A stretch of DNA of 64,000 nucleotides. Source: Streptomyces fodineus (GTDB lineage Bacteria > Actinomycetota > Actinomycetes > Streptomycetales > Streptomycetaceae). Both the position numbers and the translations under genes were made by a program. The notes beneath the pieces were generated by a model, which worked only from the letters and a program-made list of their open reading frames with translations, had not been told where the DNA came from and made no database searches. The DNA is taken from the NCBI RefSeq assembly GCF_001735805.1, contig NZ_CP017248.1, positions 5,828,001-5,892,000 on the forward strand. Direction: 5' to 3'. Positions 49,487 through 58,432 of the stretch are shown piece after piece. Position 1 is the first letter of the stretch; each line of letters opens with the position of its first letter.

Positions 49487-50512
49487 ATGAACGCCAAGCC
49501 CGACGTGCGGCTCCCCGCTGTTTCCGTGATCATGCCCGTCCTCAACGAGGAGCGGCATCTGCGCGGGGCCGTCCAAGCGATCCTCGCGCAGGAGTACGCC
49601 GGCGAGATGGAGGTCGTCGTCGCCCTCGGTCCGTCCACGGACCGCACGGACGAGATCGCCGCCGAGCTGGTCCGTGAAGACCCGCGTGTGCACACCGTCC
49701 CGAACCCGACCGGCCGTACGCCCGCGGCGCTGAACGCGGCGATCAAGGCTTCCCGGCATCCGATCGTGGTCCGCGTCGACGGCCACGGCATGCTCTCGCC
49801 CGACTACATCGCGACCGCCGTACGGCTCCTGGAGGAGACCGGCGCGCAGAACGTCGGCGGCATCATGCACGCCGAGGGCGAGAACGACTGGGAGCACGCG
49901 GTCGCCGCCGCGATGACCTCGAAGATCGGCGTCGGCAACGCCGCCTTCCACACGGGGGGCGAGGCCGGGCCCGCCGAGACCGTCTACCTCGGCGTCTTCC
50001 GCCGCGAGGCCCTGGAGCAACAGGGCGGCTACAACGAGGAGTTCATCCGCGCCCAGGACTGGGAGCTGAACTTCCGGATCAGGGAGGCGGGCGGGCTCAT
50101 CTGGTTCTCGCCCGAGCTGAAGGTGTCGTACCGGCCGCGGCCGAGCGTGCGGGCCCTCGCCAAGCAGTACAAGGACTACGGCCGCTGGCGGCACGTCGTC
50201 GCCCGCTACCACTCCGGCTCCATCAACCTGCGCTATCTCGCCCCGCCGACGGCGGTGTGCGCGATAGCGGCCGGGCTCGTGGCCGGCGCGGCGCTCACCC
50301 CGTGGGCCCTCGTCGTCCCCGGTGGCTACCTGGCGGCGATCGTCGCGGGCTCGCTCCCGGCGGGCAAGGGGCTGCCCCCCAAGGCCCGGCTGCAGATCCC
50401 GGTGGCCCTGGCCACCATGCACATGTCGTGGGGCTGGGGCTTCCTGACCAGCCCGAAGTCGCTGGCGCGGAAGGTCATCGCGTCACGGCGGCCGGCGGTC
50501 CTCAGCGCCTGA
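49487..50512 (+). CDS. Family 2 glycosyltransferase (ExoA-like)
   Basis: This 341-residue protein has a GT-A fold: VSVIMPVLNEERHLRGAV, ALGPSTDRTDEIA, VVRVDGHGML (DxD-like site), and EFIRAQDWELNFRIREAGG (acceptor/metal loop). One or two C-terminal membrane helices (TAVCAIAAGLVAGAALTPWA) resemble ExoA of exopolysaccharide synthesis. It transfers a nucleotide-activated sugar, probably to a lipid carrier. Its position among LCP genes suggests it builds the polymer they attach. Confidence 0.9.
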   Translation: MNAKPDVRLPAVSVIMPVLNEERHLRGAVQAILAQEYAGEMEVVVALGPSTDRTDEIAAELVREDPRVHTVPNPTGRTPAALNAAIKASRHPIVVRVDGHGMLSPDYIATAVRLLEETGAQNVGGIMHAEGENDWEHAVAAAMTSKIGVGNAAFHTGGEAGPAETVYLGVFRREALEQQGGYNEEFIRAQDWELNFRIREAGGLIWFSPELKVSYRPRPSVRALAKQYKDYGRWRHVVARYHSGSINLRYLAPPTAVCAIAAGLVAGAALTPWALVVPGGYLAAIVAGSLPAGKGLPPKARLQIPVALATMHMSWGWGFLTSPKSLARKVIASRRPAVLSA

Positions 50513-50551
50513 TCATCCGTCGGGGCCCCGCTGCCGGGGCCCCGGTGCCGG

Positions 50552-52201
50552 TCACCACTGATAGGGCTTGTACACGTCCATGCACTTCGACGTGTCCGAG
50601 CCGTTCACGGCATCGGCGCCCTGGGGGATGTCCCCCGCCTTCGGCTTCGGTGGCTTGGGATAAGAGGCGCCGGTACGCCAGTCCGCGCCGACGACGACCG
50701 TGACCCCGGACACATCGGTCGACTGTTTCACCGAACTCGTCGGGATCCCGAGGGCCTTGGCCACGGCCTGGGCGTCACCCTGCAGATCCGCGCTCGGGTA
50801 CTGCACGACCGTCTTGTCCTCGGACCGCGTCCCCGAGGTGTCGGCCGCCGCCCGGCCGTAGCCCGCCCGCTCCAGCACCTGGCTGATCGCGAGCGCCCGC
50901 TGCGGCACCGCGGCCTCGGTCGAGGACTGCGTGGCGTTCTGCACCAGCACACCCAGCCGGCTCGGGTCCGTCGAAGGCGTCCTGGCCGCCGTTCCCTTGT
51001 CGGCTACCTGCTTCACCTCCGCCTTCGTGCCGTTCTTGTCCAGCGGCACGTCGTCGCGGAGCATCTGCCACAGCGCGTCGGCGTTGGCCGTGTCCGGCAC
51101 GACGTGGTTCCGGGGGTCCCGCGGGTCCTCGGTGTTGGGCATCGTCACGGACGTGATGCGGTTCGACGGCACCGACTTCATCTCCATGCCCAGGTCATAG
51201 AGCTTCTTGACGGTGCCGATCTCCTCGGAGACCTTCAGCGACTTGGTCGCGGCCTCCGCCAGGTCCATCAGGCGCCCGGTGTCGGTGAAGATGTTCTGCT
51301 GCCGCAGCGTGCGCATCATCGAGTTCAGGTACATGTGCTGGGCGCGGGCGCGCATCAGGTCGCTGCCCCAGGCGTGCCGGGTGCGCAGCCACTGCAGCGC
51401 CTGCTCGCCCTTGACCTGGTGGGTCCCGGCTGTCAGCTTCAGCCCGGAGCCGCCGCGCTGGGCGGGGGTCGGGTGGTCCCACACGTTCTGCTTCACACAG
51501 ACGTCGACGCCACCGATGGCGTCCGCCATCCGCACCACACCGGAGAAGTCGATCGTCATCCAGTGGTCGATGTAGACCCCGGTGAGGTTCTCCCAGGTGG
51601 CCAGCGTGCAGCCGGCCCCGCCGCGGGCCAGGGTGGTGTTGATGATGTCGTTGGTGGCCGGGTAGACCTTGCCGGTGTCCGGGTCGGTGCACTTGGGGAT
51701 GTCGACGCGGGTGTCGCGGGGGATGCTCACCATGGCGGCGCTCTTGCGGTCCGCGGAGAGGTGGATCAGCATCTGCACGTCCGCGTTCGGGGGGCCCCCG
51801 ACGCTGTCCCTGCTGCCGCCGAGCTTCAGGTTCTCCGCCGAGTTACGGCTGTCCGAGCCGATCAGCAGGATGTTCAACGGCGTCTGCCCGGCCGAGTTCG
51901 CCGGTGTCTTCTGCGCCCTGGAGTCGTCCCCGCTGCTGCGCTGGCCCTTCTGGATGTTCGAGTTCAGGTGCTGGTAATACAGGTATCCGGCGCCGGCCGT
52001 ACCGAGTATGACCACCGTCAGCACGGTCGCCGACCAGCGTAGGGCGCGTCTTCTGCGCCGTGGCCGCTCGGCCTGGTGACCGTCTCTGCGCTGCCCCCCG
52101 CCCTGCCGGCCGGACCCCTTGGGCGTCCTTCGGTCCTGCGGTGCGAGCGACATCGTGTCGTCGACCGCAGGATCCTGCCCCCGCACATCACTCTGCGCCA
52201 A
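50552..52201 (-). CDS. LCP family protein 4, with LytR_C domain
   Basis: A ~549-residue protein. TTG at 52201 is preferred since AGGA lies just upstream; ATG at 52153 and GTG at 52264 are alternatives. It has a basic cytoplasmic tail, a membrane helix (WSATVLTVVILGTAGAGYLY), the LCP domain (IGSDSRNSAENLKLGGSRDS, ADVQMLIHLS, IPRDTRVDIPKC, WLRTRHAWGSDLMRARAQ) and LytR_C (RLGVLVQNATQSSTEA). It is convergent with the glycosyltransferase gene. Confidence 0.9.
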   Translation of the reverse strand: MAQSDVRGQDPAVDDTMSLAPQDRRTPKGSGRQGGGQRRDGHQAERPRRRRRALRWSATVLTVVILGTAGAGYLYYQHLNSNIQKGQRSSGDDSRAQKTPANSAGQTPLNILLIGSDSRNSAENLKLGGSRDSVGGPPNADVQMLIHLSADRKSAAMVSIPRDTRVDIPKCTDPDTGKVYPATNDIINTTLARGGAGCTLATWENLTGVYIDHWMTIDFSGVVRMADAIGGVDVCVKQNVWDHPTPAQRGGSGLKLTAGTHQVKGEQALQWLRTRHAWGSDLMRARAQHMYLNSMMRTLRQQNIFTDTGRLMDLAEAATKSLKVSEEIGTVKKLYDLGMEMKSVPSNRITSVTMPNTEDPRDPRNHVVPDTANADALWQMLRDDVPLDKNGTKAEVKQVADKGTAARTPSTDPSRLGVLVQNATQSSTEAAVPQRALAISQVLERAGYGRAAADTSGTRSEDKTVVQYPSADLQGDAQAVAKALGIPTSSVKQSTDVSGVTVVVGADWRTGASYPKPPKPKAGDIPQGADAVNGSDTSKCMDVYKPYQW

Positions 52202-52283
52202 ACTTCCTGCCCTCCCCACCCTTGCGCGTACCAACGGGCCCGTCCCGCTCCCAGTTAGACGCACGACGGGCCGATTGGGTTAC

Positions 52284-54041
52284 CTATGAGGCGCACTTGG
52301 CCTTGTCTGCCGTGGACTTGTCGACGTCCGGCGCCTTGGAGGGAGCGGTCACGGAAACCCCCGCACCCTTGAAGTCCTTGCCCAGGGTCAGCGTCATCGC
52401 CGGCAGGCCCTGGGAGTTGGTCACGCTCTTGCCGGGTTCGAGCGCGGAACCGGGCAGGCCCATCAGCGCCGCCAGTTCACGGGCCTGGGCGGCCTGGTCG
52501 GGTGCGTACTCCAGCGTGGTGTTCTTCAGCTCCGCCGGTGCGTTGCCCGCGTTCTCCGACTTCAGCACGCCCTTGTCGGTCTGCAGCCAGGACAGGGTCT
52601 CCTGCGCGCTGCCCGGGTCGGCACCGCCGTTGAGGATCCGCACCCGCACGTCGGAGGGCGCTGACCTGCTGCCCTTCAGCCGCGCCGCCGCCGCGTCCTT
52701 CGCCGCCTTCTGCTTCTTCTTCACCTCGGTGAAGGAGACGTCGTTCTTGATCGCGTCGAACACCGCGGGCGCCGTCGTCTGGTTGACGACGACCGTCGCG
52801 TGCACCTTCTCCGCCGGGTTGTCGATCACGGGCACGGTGGTGAAGGAGATGTTCTTGGTCGGCACCTTCTTCAGTTCCAGTGCCATGTCCTTGAGGGTGC
52901 CGACCGAGCCGATCGCGCTGTCCACGGTGAGCGCCTTGGTCGCCGCCTCGGCGAGCTGCAGCACCTTGGTGGGGTCGGTCAGGGTGTCGCTGGAGGACAT
53001 CTTGCGCATCAGGGATCCCAGGAACTGCTGCTGGGCCTTGATACGGTCCAGGTCGCCCTGGTTACCGAAGCTGTGCCGGGTGCGGACGAAGGCCAGCGCC
53101 TGCTCGCCCTCCACCACCGACTTGCCCGCGGGCAGCTTCAGATGGGACTGCTTGTCGTTCACGGGGTGCGTGACGCACACCTCGACGCCGCCCACCGCGC
53201 TCGTCAGCGTCTTCACCGCGTTGAAGTCGGCCATCATGAAATGGTCCACGTGGATGCCGGTGGCCGCCTCGACGGTGCGCATGGTGCAGCCCGGGTCGCG
53301 GCCGTCCTGGCCGAGGCTGGTGTTGAAGCGCACGTTGTCCGTGCCCGGGATGACCTTGGTGCTGCCGTCCTTCTGCTTCGTCGGGCAGTCCGGCACGTTC
53401 ACGATCAGGTCGCGCGGGATGCTGAGCGCCGTAGCGTTCGTCCGGTCCTTGGCGACGTGCAGCAGGATGTTGGTGTCCGCGTGGCCGACGCTGCCCGAGT
53501 CGCCGTAGCCCTCGTTCCCCTTGCCGGTGCGTTTGTCCGTACCGATGATCAGCAGGTTGAACGCCTCGTCCTTGCTGAAGCCCTTCGAGCCCGCGTCACC
53601 GACGTCGGTCGTGGTGACGTTGCCCTCGAGGTGCTTGAGGTAGAGGTAGCCGGCCGTGCCGACGGCGACCAGCACGAACGCCGTGCCGCCGGCGGTCCAG
53701 GCGAGCACCTTCTTCGCCTTCGACTTCTTCTTCACCGGCCGCCGGGCCGACCGCCTGCGCTGCGGGGCCTCCGGCTCGGTGTTCCGGCGCCGGGCCGGCC
53801 GCGGCGACGGGACGTCACCCGCGCGTGCCTGGCGCATCTCGCGGGTCTCGCCGGGCGCCGAGTCGTTACGACGGCGCGGCCGGCCCTCGCCTGCCCGGGG
53901 GGCGGGTCTGCGGGGACCGGGGACCGACGACTGCGGGGCGGAAGCGCCCAGTCGCAGTTCGTATTCGCCGGTGTTCGGATTGAGCACCCACTGGTCTGCG
54001 GGGTCGATGTTGTCCGCCCGCCCACGGCCTTGCGCGTCCAC
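52284..54041 (-). CDS. LCP family protein 5, with LytR_C domain
   Basis: A 585-residue protein starting at GTG. It has an NIDPADQWVLNPNTGEYELR N-terminus, a polybasic region, membrane helix (~117-137), LCP domain (IGTDKRTGKGNEGYGDSGSV, LSIPRDLIVNVPDCPTKQKD, DHFMMADFNAVKTLTSAVGG, FVRTRHSFGNQGDL) and LytR_C (VRVRILNGGADPGSAQETLS). Protein 2 has the same architecture and about 60-65% identity by eye. It lies just upstream of protein 4 on the same strand and may be co-transcribed with it. Confidence 0.92.
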   Translation of the reverse strand: MDAQGRGRADNIDPADQWVLNPNTGEYELRLGASAPQSSVPGPRRPAPRAGEGRPRRRNDSAPGETREMRQARAGDVPSPRPARRRNTEPEAPQRRRSARRPVKKKSKAKKVLAWTAGGTAFVLVAVGTAGYLYLKHLEGNVTTTDVGDAGSKGFSKDEAFNLLIIGTDKRTGKGNEGYGDSGSVGHADTNILLHVAKDRTNATALSIPRDLIVNVPDCPTKQKDGSTKVIPGTDNVRFNTSLGQDGRDPGCTMRTVEAATGIHVDHFMMADFNAVKTLTSAVGGVEVCVTHPVNDKQSHLKLPAGKSVVEGEQALAFVRTRHSFGNQGDLDRIKAQQQFLGSLMRKMSSSDTLTDPTKVLQLAEAATKALTVDSAIGSVGTLKDMALELKKVPTKNISFTTVPVIDNPAEKVHATVVVNQTTAPAVFDAIKNDVSFTEVKKKQKAAKDAAAARLKGSRSAPSDVRVRILNGGADPGSAQETLSWLQTDKGVLKSENAGNAPAELKNTTLEYAPDQAAQARELAALMGLPGSALEPGKSVTNSQGLPAMTLTLGKDFKGAGVSVTAPSKAPDVDKSTADKAKCAS

Positions 54042-54272
54042 GGTTGTCCGAATCCTCCGTCGGGGCCACGCGGCGCCTTCCCCCTCAAAGGCGCTCGGGT
54101 CTCGGTGAATCAGTGCACGACCCCAGGACGGACCTCGCGGCCGGGTGCACCGGATCGCTCACACTATCCGCCCAGTTCAGCGTCGAGCGACGCCGGTGAC
54201 AAATTCCACCTGCCTACAACTGGGCAATCCGACCCATTTCCTGGACGGAAGTTCGGGGTCTTGATGTGCGCA

Positions 54273-55457
54273 TTACTCACAGGTGTGTTCGGCGGCGGTG
54301 TTCCCGCGGAACGTGGGTGTCGGCGAGGGGACGCTCTTTTCGGGGGGCGGGGCGTCCTTTCCGTCCGTCCCCGCGGCCTCCTGCGGCGGATTCTGGGCCA
54401 CCGCCACGGGCTGATCGGCCCGCAGCCGCGCGAAAAGCTTCTGGGCTTCGGGCTCCACGAGTTGGTCACGGTTGGCGTCGTAGACGTACGACTCCCTCGG
54501 TACGGTCAGGAACTGCACCCGTTCGGTGGGGATGTCGCGCAGCCCGCGCACCAACTGGTACAAGCCACGCAGACTGGCCAGTTCCGTATCGGTGGTCAGC
54601 GACGAGGTCGCCGCGTCCAGCACCGGATACAGCTTCACCGGGTTCAGCAGGACGTCGTTGCTCTGCATCTTGTCGACGAGCGCGGCGAGGAACCGCTGCT
54701 GGCGTTCCATCCGCTCGGTGTCGCTGCCGTCGCCGAGCGACTTGCGGGCCCGCACGTACCCGAGGGCCTGCTCCCCGTCGAGCATGACCTTCCCCGCGGG
54801 CAGCTTCAGCCGGGCCGCCTTGTCGGCTATGGGCTCCTTCAGGCAGACCTGCACCCCGTCGACGGCGTCCACCATCTCCTTGAACCCGCTGAAGTCCACC
54901 ACCACGTGATGGTCGACCCGGATGTCCGTCAGCTTCTCGACGGTCCGGATCGTGCACGCCGAACCACCCACCTGGAAGGCATGGTTGAACATCGCGAACA
55001 CCGGCTCGCTGCGGCTGCCGTCCGGCTGCCGGCAGCCGGGGATGTCCACCATCAGGTCCCTCGGCAACGACACGGCGGTGGCGCTGCGCCGGTCCGCGGC
55101 CAGATGCAGCAGGATCGTCGTGTCCGACCGCTCGCCGCCCAGATCGCGCCCGTACTCGCTGTTGCCGTCCCCGGCCCGCGTGTCGGACCCGATCAGCAGG
55201 ATGTTCTGCGCGCCCCGCACCAGCTCGCCGGGCCGCTCCCGCTCGTAGCGGGCCAGTTCCCGGGCCGCGGCGTCGTCCGTGGTGATGTTCGCGTTGAGCT
55301 TGGCGTAGACGGCCCACCCGCCCGCGACGCCCGCCGTGACGAGCACGGCCAGCCCGAGCGCCGCCCCCTTCGCCCACCGCCGCCGACGCCGCCGCCGAAG
55401 CCCTTCCCCGGTGGCCGAGGCTCCGGGACCGGGAGCCTTGCCTACGGTCTCGGTCAC
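54273..55457 (-). CDS. LCP family protein 6
   Basis: The 394-residue protein starts at GTG with a short basic cytoplasmic N-terminus (RRRRRRRWAK), membrane helix (ALGLAVLVTAGVAGGWAVYA), and LCP domain (IGSDTRAGDGNSEYGRDLG, SDTTILLHLA, LPRDLMVDIPGCRQPDG, YVRARKSLGDGSDTERM). It lacks a LytR_C domain and ends with a Pro-rich tail. It appears distinct from the other five by sequence. The 230-base gap to protein 5's start is comparatively AT-rich and likely holds that gene's promoter. Confidence 0.9.
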   Translation of the reverse strand: MTETVGKAPGPGASATGEGLRRRRRRRWAKGAALGLAVLVTAGVAGGWAVYAKLNANITTDDAAARELARYERERPGELVRGAQNILLIGSDTRAGDGNSEYGRDLGGERSDTTILLHLAADRRSATAVSLPRDLMVDIPGCRQPDGSRSEPVFAMFNHAFQVGGSACTIRTVEKLTDIRVDHHVVVDFSGFKEMVDAVDGVQVCLKEPIADKAARLKLPAGKVMLDGEQALGYVRARKSLGDGSDTERMERQQRFLAALVDKMQSNDVLLNPVKLYPVLDAATSSLTTDTELASLRGLYQLVRGLRDIPTERVQFLTVPRESYVYDANRDQLVEPEAQKLFARLRADQPVAVAQNPPQEAAGTDGKDAPPPEKSVPSPTPTFRGNTAAEHTCE

Positions 55458-55578
55458 GGGCGGGGCACCCCCTCATGGCGTACGAGCGTCGCGTCCTGCT
55501 CTTACGACCATGGCGGGGCAAGGCCCCGGAAGCGCCCTTTGCTACTCCAACCGGGGGAACGGCGGCCCTTCCCCCCGT

Positions 55579-56334
55579 TCAGCGGCGCACCGCCGTCACC
55601 CGCTCGCTCTCGATCCGCTTGGCGAGACCTTCCTCGTCCAGCCGGCCCAGATTCCGGCACAGCACCACGGACCCGCCGACGGCCAAAGGCGCGTACAACC
55701 CCGCGGTGAGCCCTTCCCAGGTGTCGTACGACATCCCCGACAGCAACCTCGACCCGGGTCCCGTCAGATCCAGCCCCGGCGCCTCGGCCAAGGCCCGCTG
55801 CACCACCTCGGCCCCGCTGAACTCCCGCCCGGCAACGATCAGCGCGGGCTCGTCCGGATCCACCGGAGCGAACGGCACAAAACGGTCCCCCTGCCCCGGC
55901 ACCTCCACGGCGTAGTCGATGAACCCCTCCGGGGCCTGCGGAAACCGCCCGCCCAGCGGCCGCAGCGCGAGCGCGACCCGCTCCCCGCGGCAGGCCCGCG
56001 CGGCGTCGAGCGAGTCGGGTCCGCTCACCACGACGTCGGCCGCGGACGGATCCCCGCCCACATCGGCGATCACCCCCACGGACGCACACGCCAGCAGCCA
56101 CACGGCGGTCTGCCAGTGCGCCGGCAGCAACAGCGCCACACGGTCGCCCGGCTCGGCGGCGAGGTCGCCCTGGAGAAGATTCGCGGTCTTGGCCACCCAA
56201 TTGGCGAAGGTGGCCACGGACAGTTCGACGCGTTCGCCCGTGGCGTCGTCGTAGAAGGTCACCAGCGGGCGGCCGGGGTCCGCGGCGAGCGCGGAAGCCA
56301 GCAGGTCGGCGGGGGTGCGATCGGTGGCATTCAC
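55579..56334 (-). CDS. TIGR03089-family protein (AMP-binding-like)
   Basis: The 251-residue protein resembles the N-terminal part of acyl-CoA synthetases (VELSVATFANWVAKTANLL, PGDRVALLLPAHWQTAVWLL). It lacks the AMP-binding P-loop and the C-terminal lid, matching the actinobacterial TIGR03089 family. Its function is unknown. It is divergent from the PGRP gene and adjacent to LCP genes. Confidence 0.85.
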   Translation of the reverse strand: MNATDRTPADLLASALAADPGRPLVTFYDDATGERVELSVATFANWVAKTANLLQGDLAAEPGDRVALLLPAHWQTAVWLLACASVGVIADVGGDPSAADVVVSGPDSLDAARACRGERVALALRPLGGRFPQAPEGFIDYAVEVPGQGDRFVPFAPVDPDEPALIVAGREFSGAEVVQRALAEAPGLDLTGPGSRLLSGMSYDTWEGLTAGLYAPLAVGGSVVLCRNLGRLDEEGLAKRIESERVTAVRR

Positions 56335-56440
56335 CCGGGAAAGGGTACGCGCGGGCGGGTGCGCGCAGGGTGCGGTGGGGCCACCGGTTCGGCGGAACGG
56401 TTTCCCGACGGACCGTCAGTTCACCGATGGACAGATTTGG

Positions 56441-58246
56441 ATGGCTATGTCCAAGATCATGAACATGCGTGGAATCCTGAAACCGTCCAACGGCGCCCCG
56501 TCGTTCGCCGTCTCCTCGATCGGTGTCGCCTGCGCCGCGGCCCTCGCACTCCCGCTGCTGACCCTGCCCGCGACCGCCGTACCCGCCCGGCCGCCCGCGG
56601 CGGGCACCCCCGGCGGCACCCGGTCGCTGCCCCTCGTTCCCCTCACCCGCGAGCGGATCCTCGGCACCGCCCCGGAGCAGGGGCTGTACCGGCCGGGCGG
56701 CGAGCACTTCTCGCTGGTCGGGGTCGTCTGGGACGACCCGGACGCCGAACTGGACGGCCGGGTCCAGGTGCGTACCCGGTCTGCCGCGACGGGGAAGTGG
56801 TCCGGCTGGCAGGACGTCGAGACGCACAACGCCGACCACGGCGCCGACCCGGGAACGGCGGAACGAGGCGCACGGCGGGTGCGTGGCGCGACCGCACCGC
56901 TGTGGGTGGGCGCTTCGGGCGGCGTCGACGTACGGGTCCGCGCGGACGGCAGGGGCACGCGGGGTCACGGTACGGCGCGACCGCGGCCTCCGTTGCCTTC
57001 CGGGCTGCGCCTGGAACTTGTCGACCCTGGCGAGGACGGCCTCGGGGAGGAGGGGCCGTCCGTGGGGGTGCCGTCCGCGGGGGCGTCGGGTGAGGGTGCG
57101 TCGGCCGAGGGTGTGTCGGTCGGGAGTGGGCCGGCCGGGGGTGGGCCGGCTGGGGGTGCGTCGGCTGGGGGTGGGCGGTTTGAGGGTGCGTCGGCCGGAG
57201 GTGCGTCGGTCGGCGGTGGACGGTTTGAGGGCGCGTCGGCTGGAGGTGCGTCGGCCGGGGGTGGGCGGCCTGAGGGCGGGTCGGCCGAGGGTGCGTTGTT
57301 CGAGGACACGCCGACCGGGGATGCGTCAACCGGGGGTGGCCGGTCTGAGGGCGGGTCGGCCGGAGGTGCGTCAGCCGGGGGTGTCGCGGCCGAGGGCGTG
57401 TCAGCCGGGGGAGTGGCGGCCGAGGGTGCGCTGTCCGGGGACACGTCGGCCGACGGTGCGCGGTTTGAGGGGGCTCCGGCTGACGCGGCCCACACCGGTT
57501 CGCGCACGGACGCGGTGTGGGCGGCCTCGGTGGCCAACACCGACATCGCCCGCTTCGGCGCCAGGGAGATCCCCGCGCTGAGCAAGCGGGCCACCGAGCA
57601 GGAACTCGCGCGCCTCCAGGGGCCGTCGCGGGTCAAACCGCGCATCGGCCCGCGCCCGCGGATCGTCACCCGCCGCGGCTGGGGCGCGGACGAGTCACTG
57701 CGCGAAGACGGGTTCGCCTACACGAAGAAGATCAAGGCGGCCTTCGTGCACCACACGGCCTCGGGCAACAACTACACCTGCTCCGAGGCCCCCTCCGTCA
57801 TCCGCGGTATCTACCGCTACCACGTCGACAGCATGGGCTGGCGGGACATCGGCTACAACTTCCTCGTCGACAAGTGCGGAACCATCTACGAGGGCCGGGC
57901 CGGCGGGGTGGCGAAGGCGGTCCTCGGCGCGCACACCCGCGGCTTCAACAGCAACAGCATGGGCATCGCCGTGATCGGCACGTACGGTACGACGAAGCCG
58001 TCCGGTGCGGCAGTTACCGCCATCGCCCGGCTCACCGCGTGGAAGCTCGGCCTGTACGGGGCCAATCCGCGCGGAAAGACATATCTCACGTCGGGTGGTG
58101 GCAACCTCTACCCCAAAGGTAAGAAGGTACGACTGAACGTGATCTCCGGCCATCGGGACGGTTTCGCCACCGAGTGCCCCGGCAGGCGGCTTTACGCCAA
58201 GCTGGGTACGGCCCGTGCCGGCGCGGCGCGCTACCAGGGGCGCTGA
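56441..58246 (+). CDS. Secreted PGRP/N-acetylmuramoyl-L-alanine amidase-like protein with repeat linker
   Basis: The 601-residue protein has a signal peptide (~15-45), a ~130-residue N-terminal domain (RPGGEHFSLVGVVWDDPD, VQVRTRSAATGKWSGWQDVE, the typical companion of PGRP domains), a ~140-residue pentapeptide-repeat linker (205-346), and a C-terminal PGRP domain: GWGADESLREDGFAYTKKIK, FVHHTASGNNYTCSEAPSVI, YNFLVDKCGTIYEGRAGG, AHTRGFNSNSMGIAVIGTY and SGHRDGFATECPG. Zn ligands His, His and Cys are present. It should cleave the amide bond between muramic acid and the stem peptide. The start at 56441 is the first of three closely spaced ATGs. Confidence 0.88.
   Translation: MAMSKIMNMRGILKPSNGAPSFAVSSIGVACAAALALPLLTLPATAVPARPPAAGTPGGTRSLPLVPLTRERILGTAPEQGLYRPGGEHFSLVGVVWDDPDAELDGRVQVRTRSAATGKWSGWQDVETHNADHGADPGTAERGARRVRGATAPLWVGASGGVDVRVRADGRGTRGHGTARPRPPLPSGLRLELVDPGEDGLGEEGPSVGVPSAGASGEGASAEGVSVGSGPAGGGPAGGASAGGGRFEGASAGGASVGGGRFEGASAGGASAGGGRPEGGSAEGALFEDTPTGDASTGGGRSEGGSAGGASAGGVAAEGVSAGGVAAEGALSGDTSADGARFEGAPADAAHTGSRTDAVWAASVANTDIARFGAREIPALSKRATEQELARLQGPSRVKPRIGPRPRIVTRRGWGADESLREDGFAYTKKIKAAFVHHTASGNNYTCSEAPSVIRGIYRYHVDSMGWRDIGYNFLVDKCGTIYEGRAGGVAKAVLGAHTRGFNSNSMGIAVIGTYGTTKPSGAAVTAIARLTAWKLGLYGANPRGKTYLTSGGGNLYPKGKKVRLNVISGHRDGFATECPGRRLYAKLGTARAGAARYQGR
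57058..57480. repeat. 15-base coding repeats in the PGRP linker
   Basis: About 28 imperfect units of 15 bases (for example GGTGCGTCGGCCGGG) encode pentapeptides GASAG / GGRFE / GVSAG. The tract joins the two domains and is probably length-variable. Confidence 0.8.
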
Positions 58247-58373
58247 GGCGGCTGGGGCACGTGTTCGACGCAGACGTCGGGGGGCCCGCCGGTCTCATAC
58301 CGTTCTCTCACCGATCTCGTGGGAAACCGCGCGGTCGTTAAGGGTGCCGCCGCTACGGTCTGCATACACTGAC

Positions 58374-58406
58374 CGGCCGAAACGAGTGAAACGAGTAGTT
58401 CGGCCG
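58374..58406 (+). promoter_or_regulatory. Leader hairpin upstream of the nucleotidyltransferase
   Basis: CGGCCGAA (58374) pairs with TTCGGCCG (58399) across a 17-base loop that contains two ACGAGT direct repeats, ~27 bases before the GTG start. It may be an operator or an RNA hairpin. Confidence 0.45.
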
Positions 58407-58432
58407 ATCCCGGCAGGAAGCAGAGACGACAG

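Noticed and set aside
52800..55709. A 969-codon open frame antisense to two LCP genes
   Set aside because: It is antisense to well-supported LCP genes and its translation is Arg/Gly/Val-rich low-complexity sequence, the usual product of high-GC frame bias.
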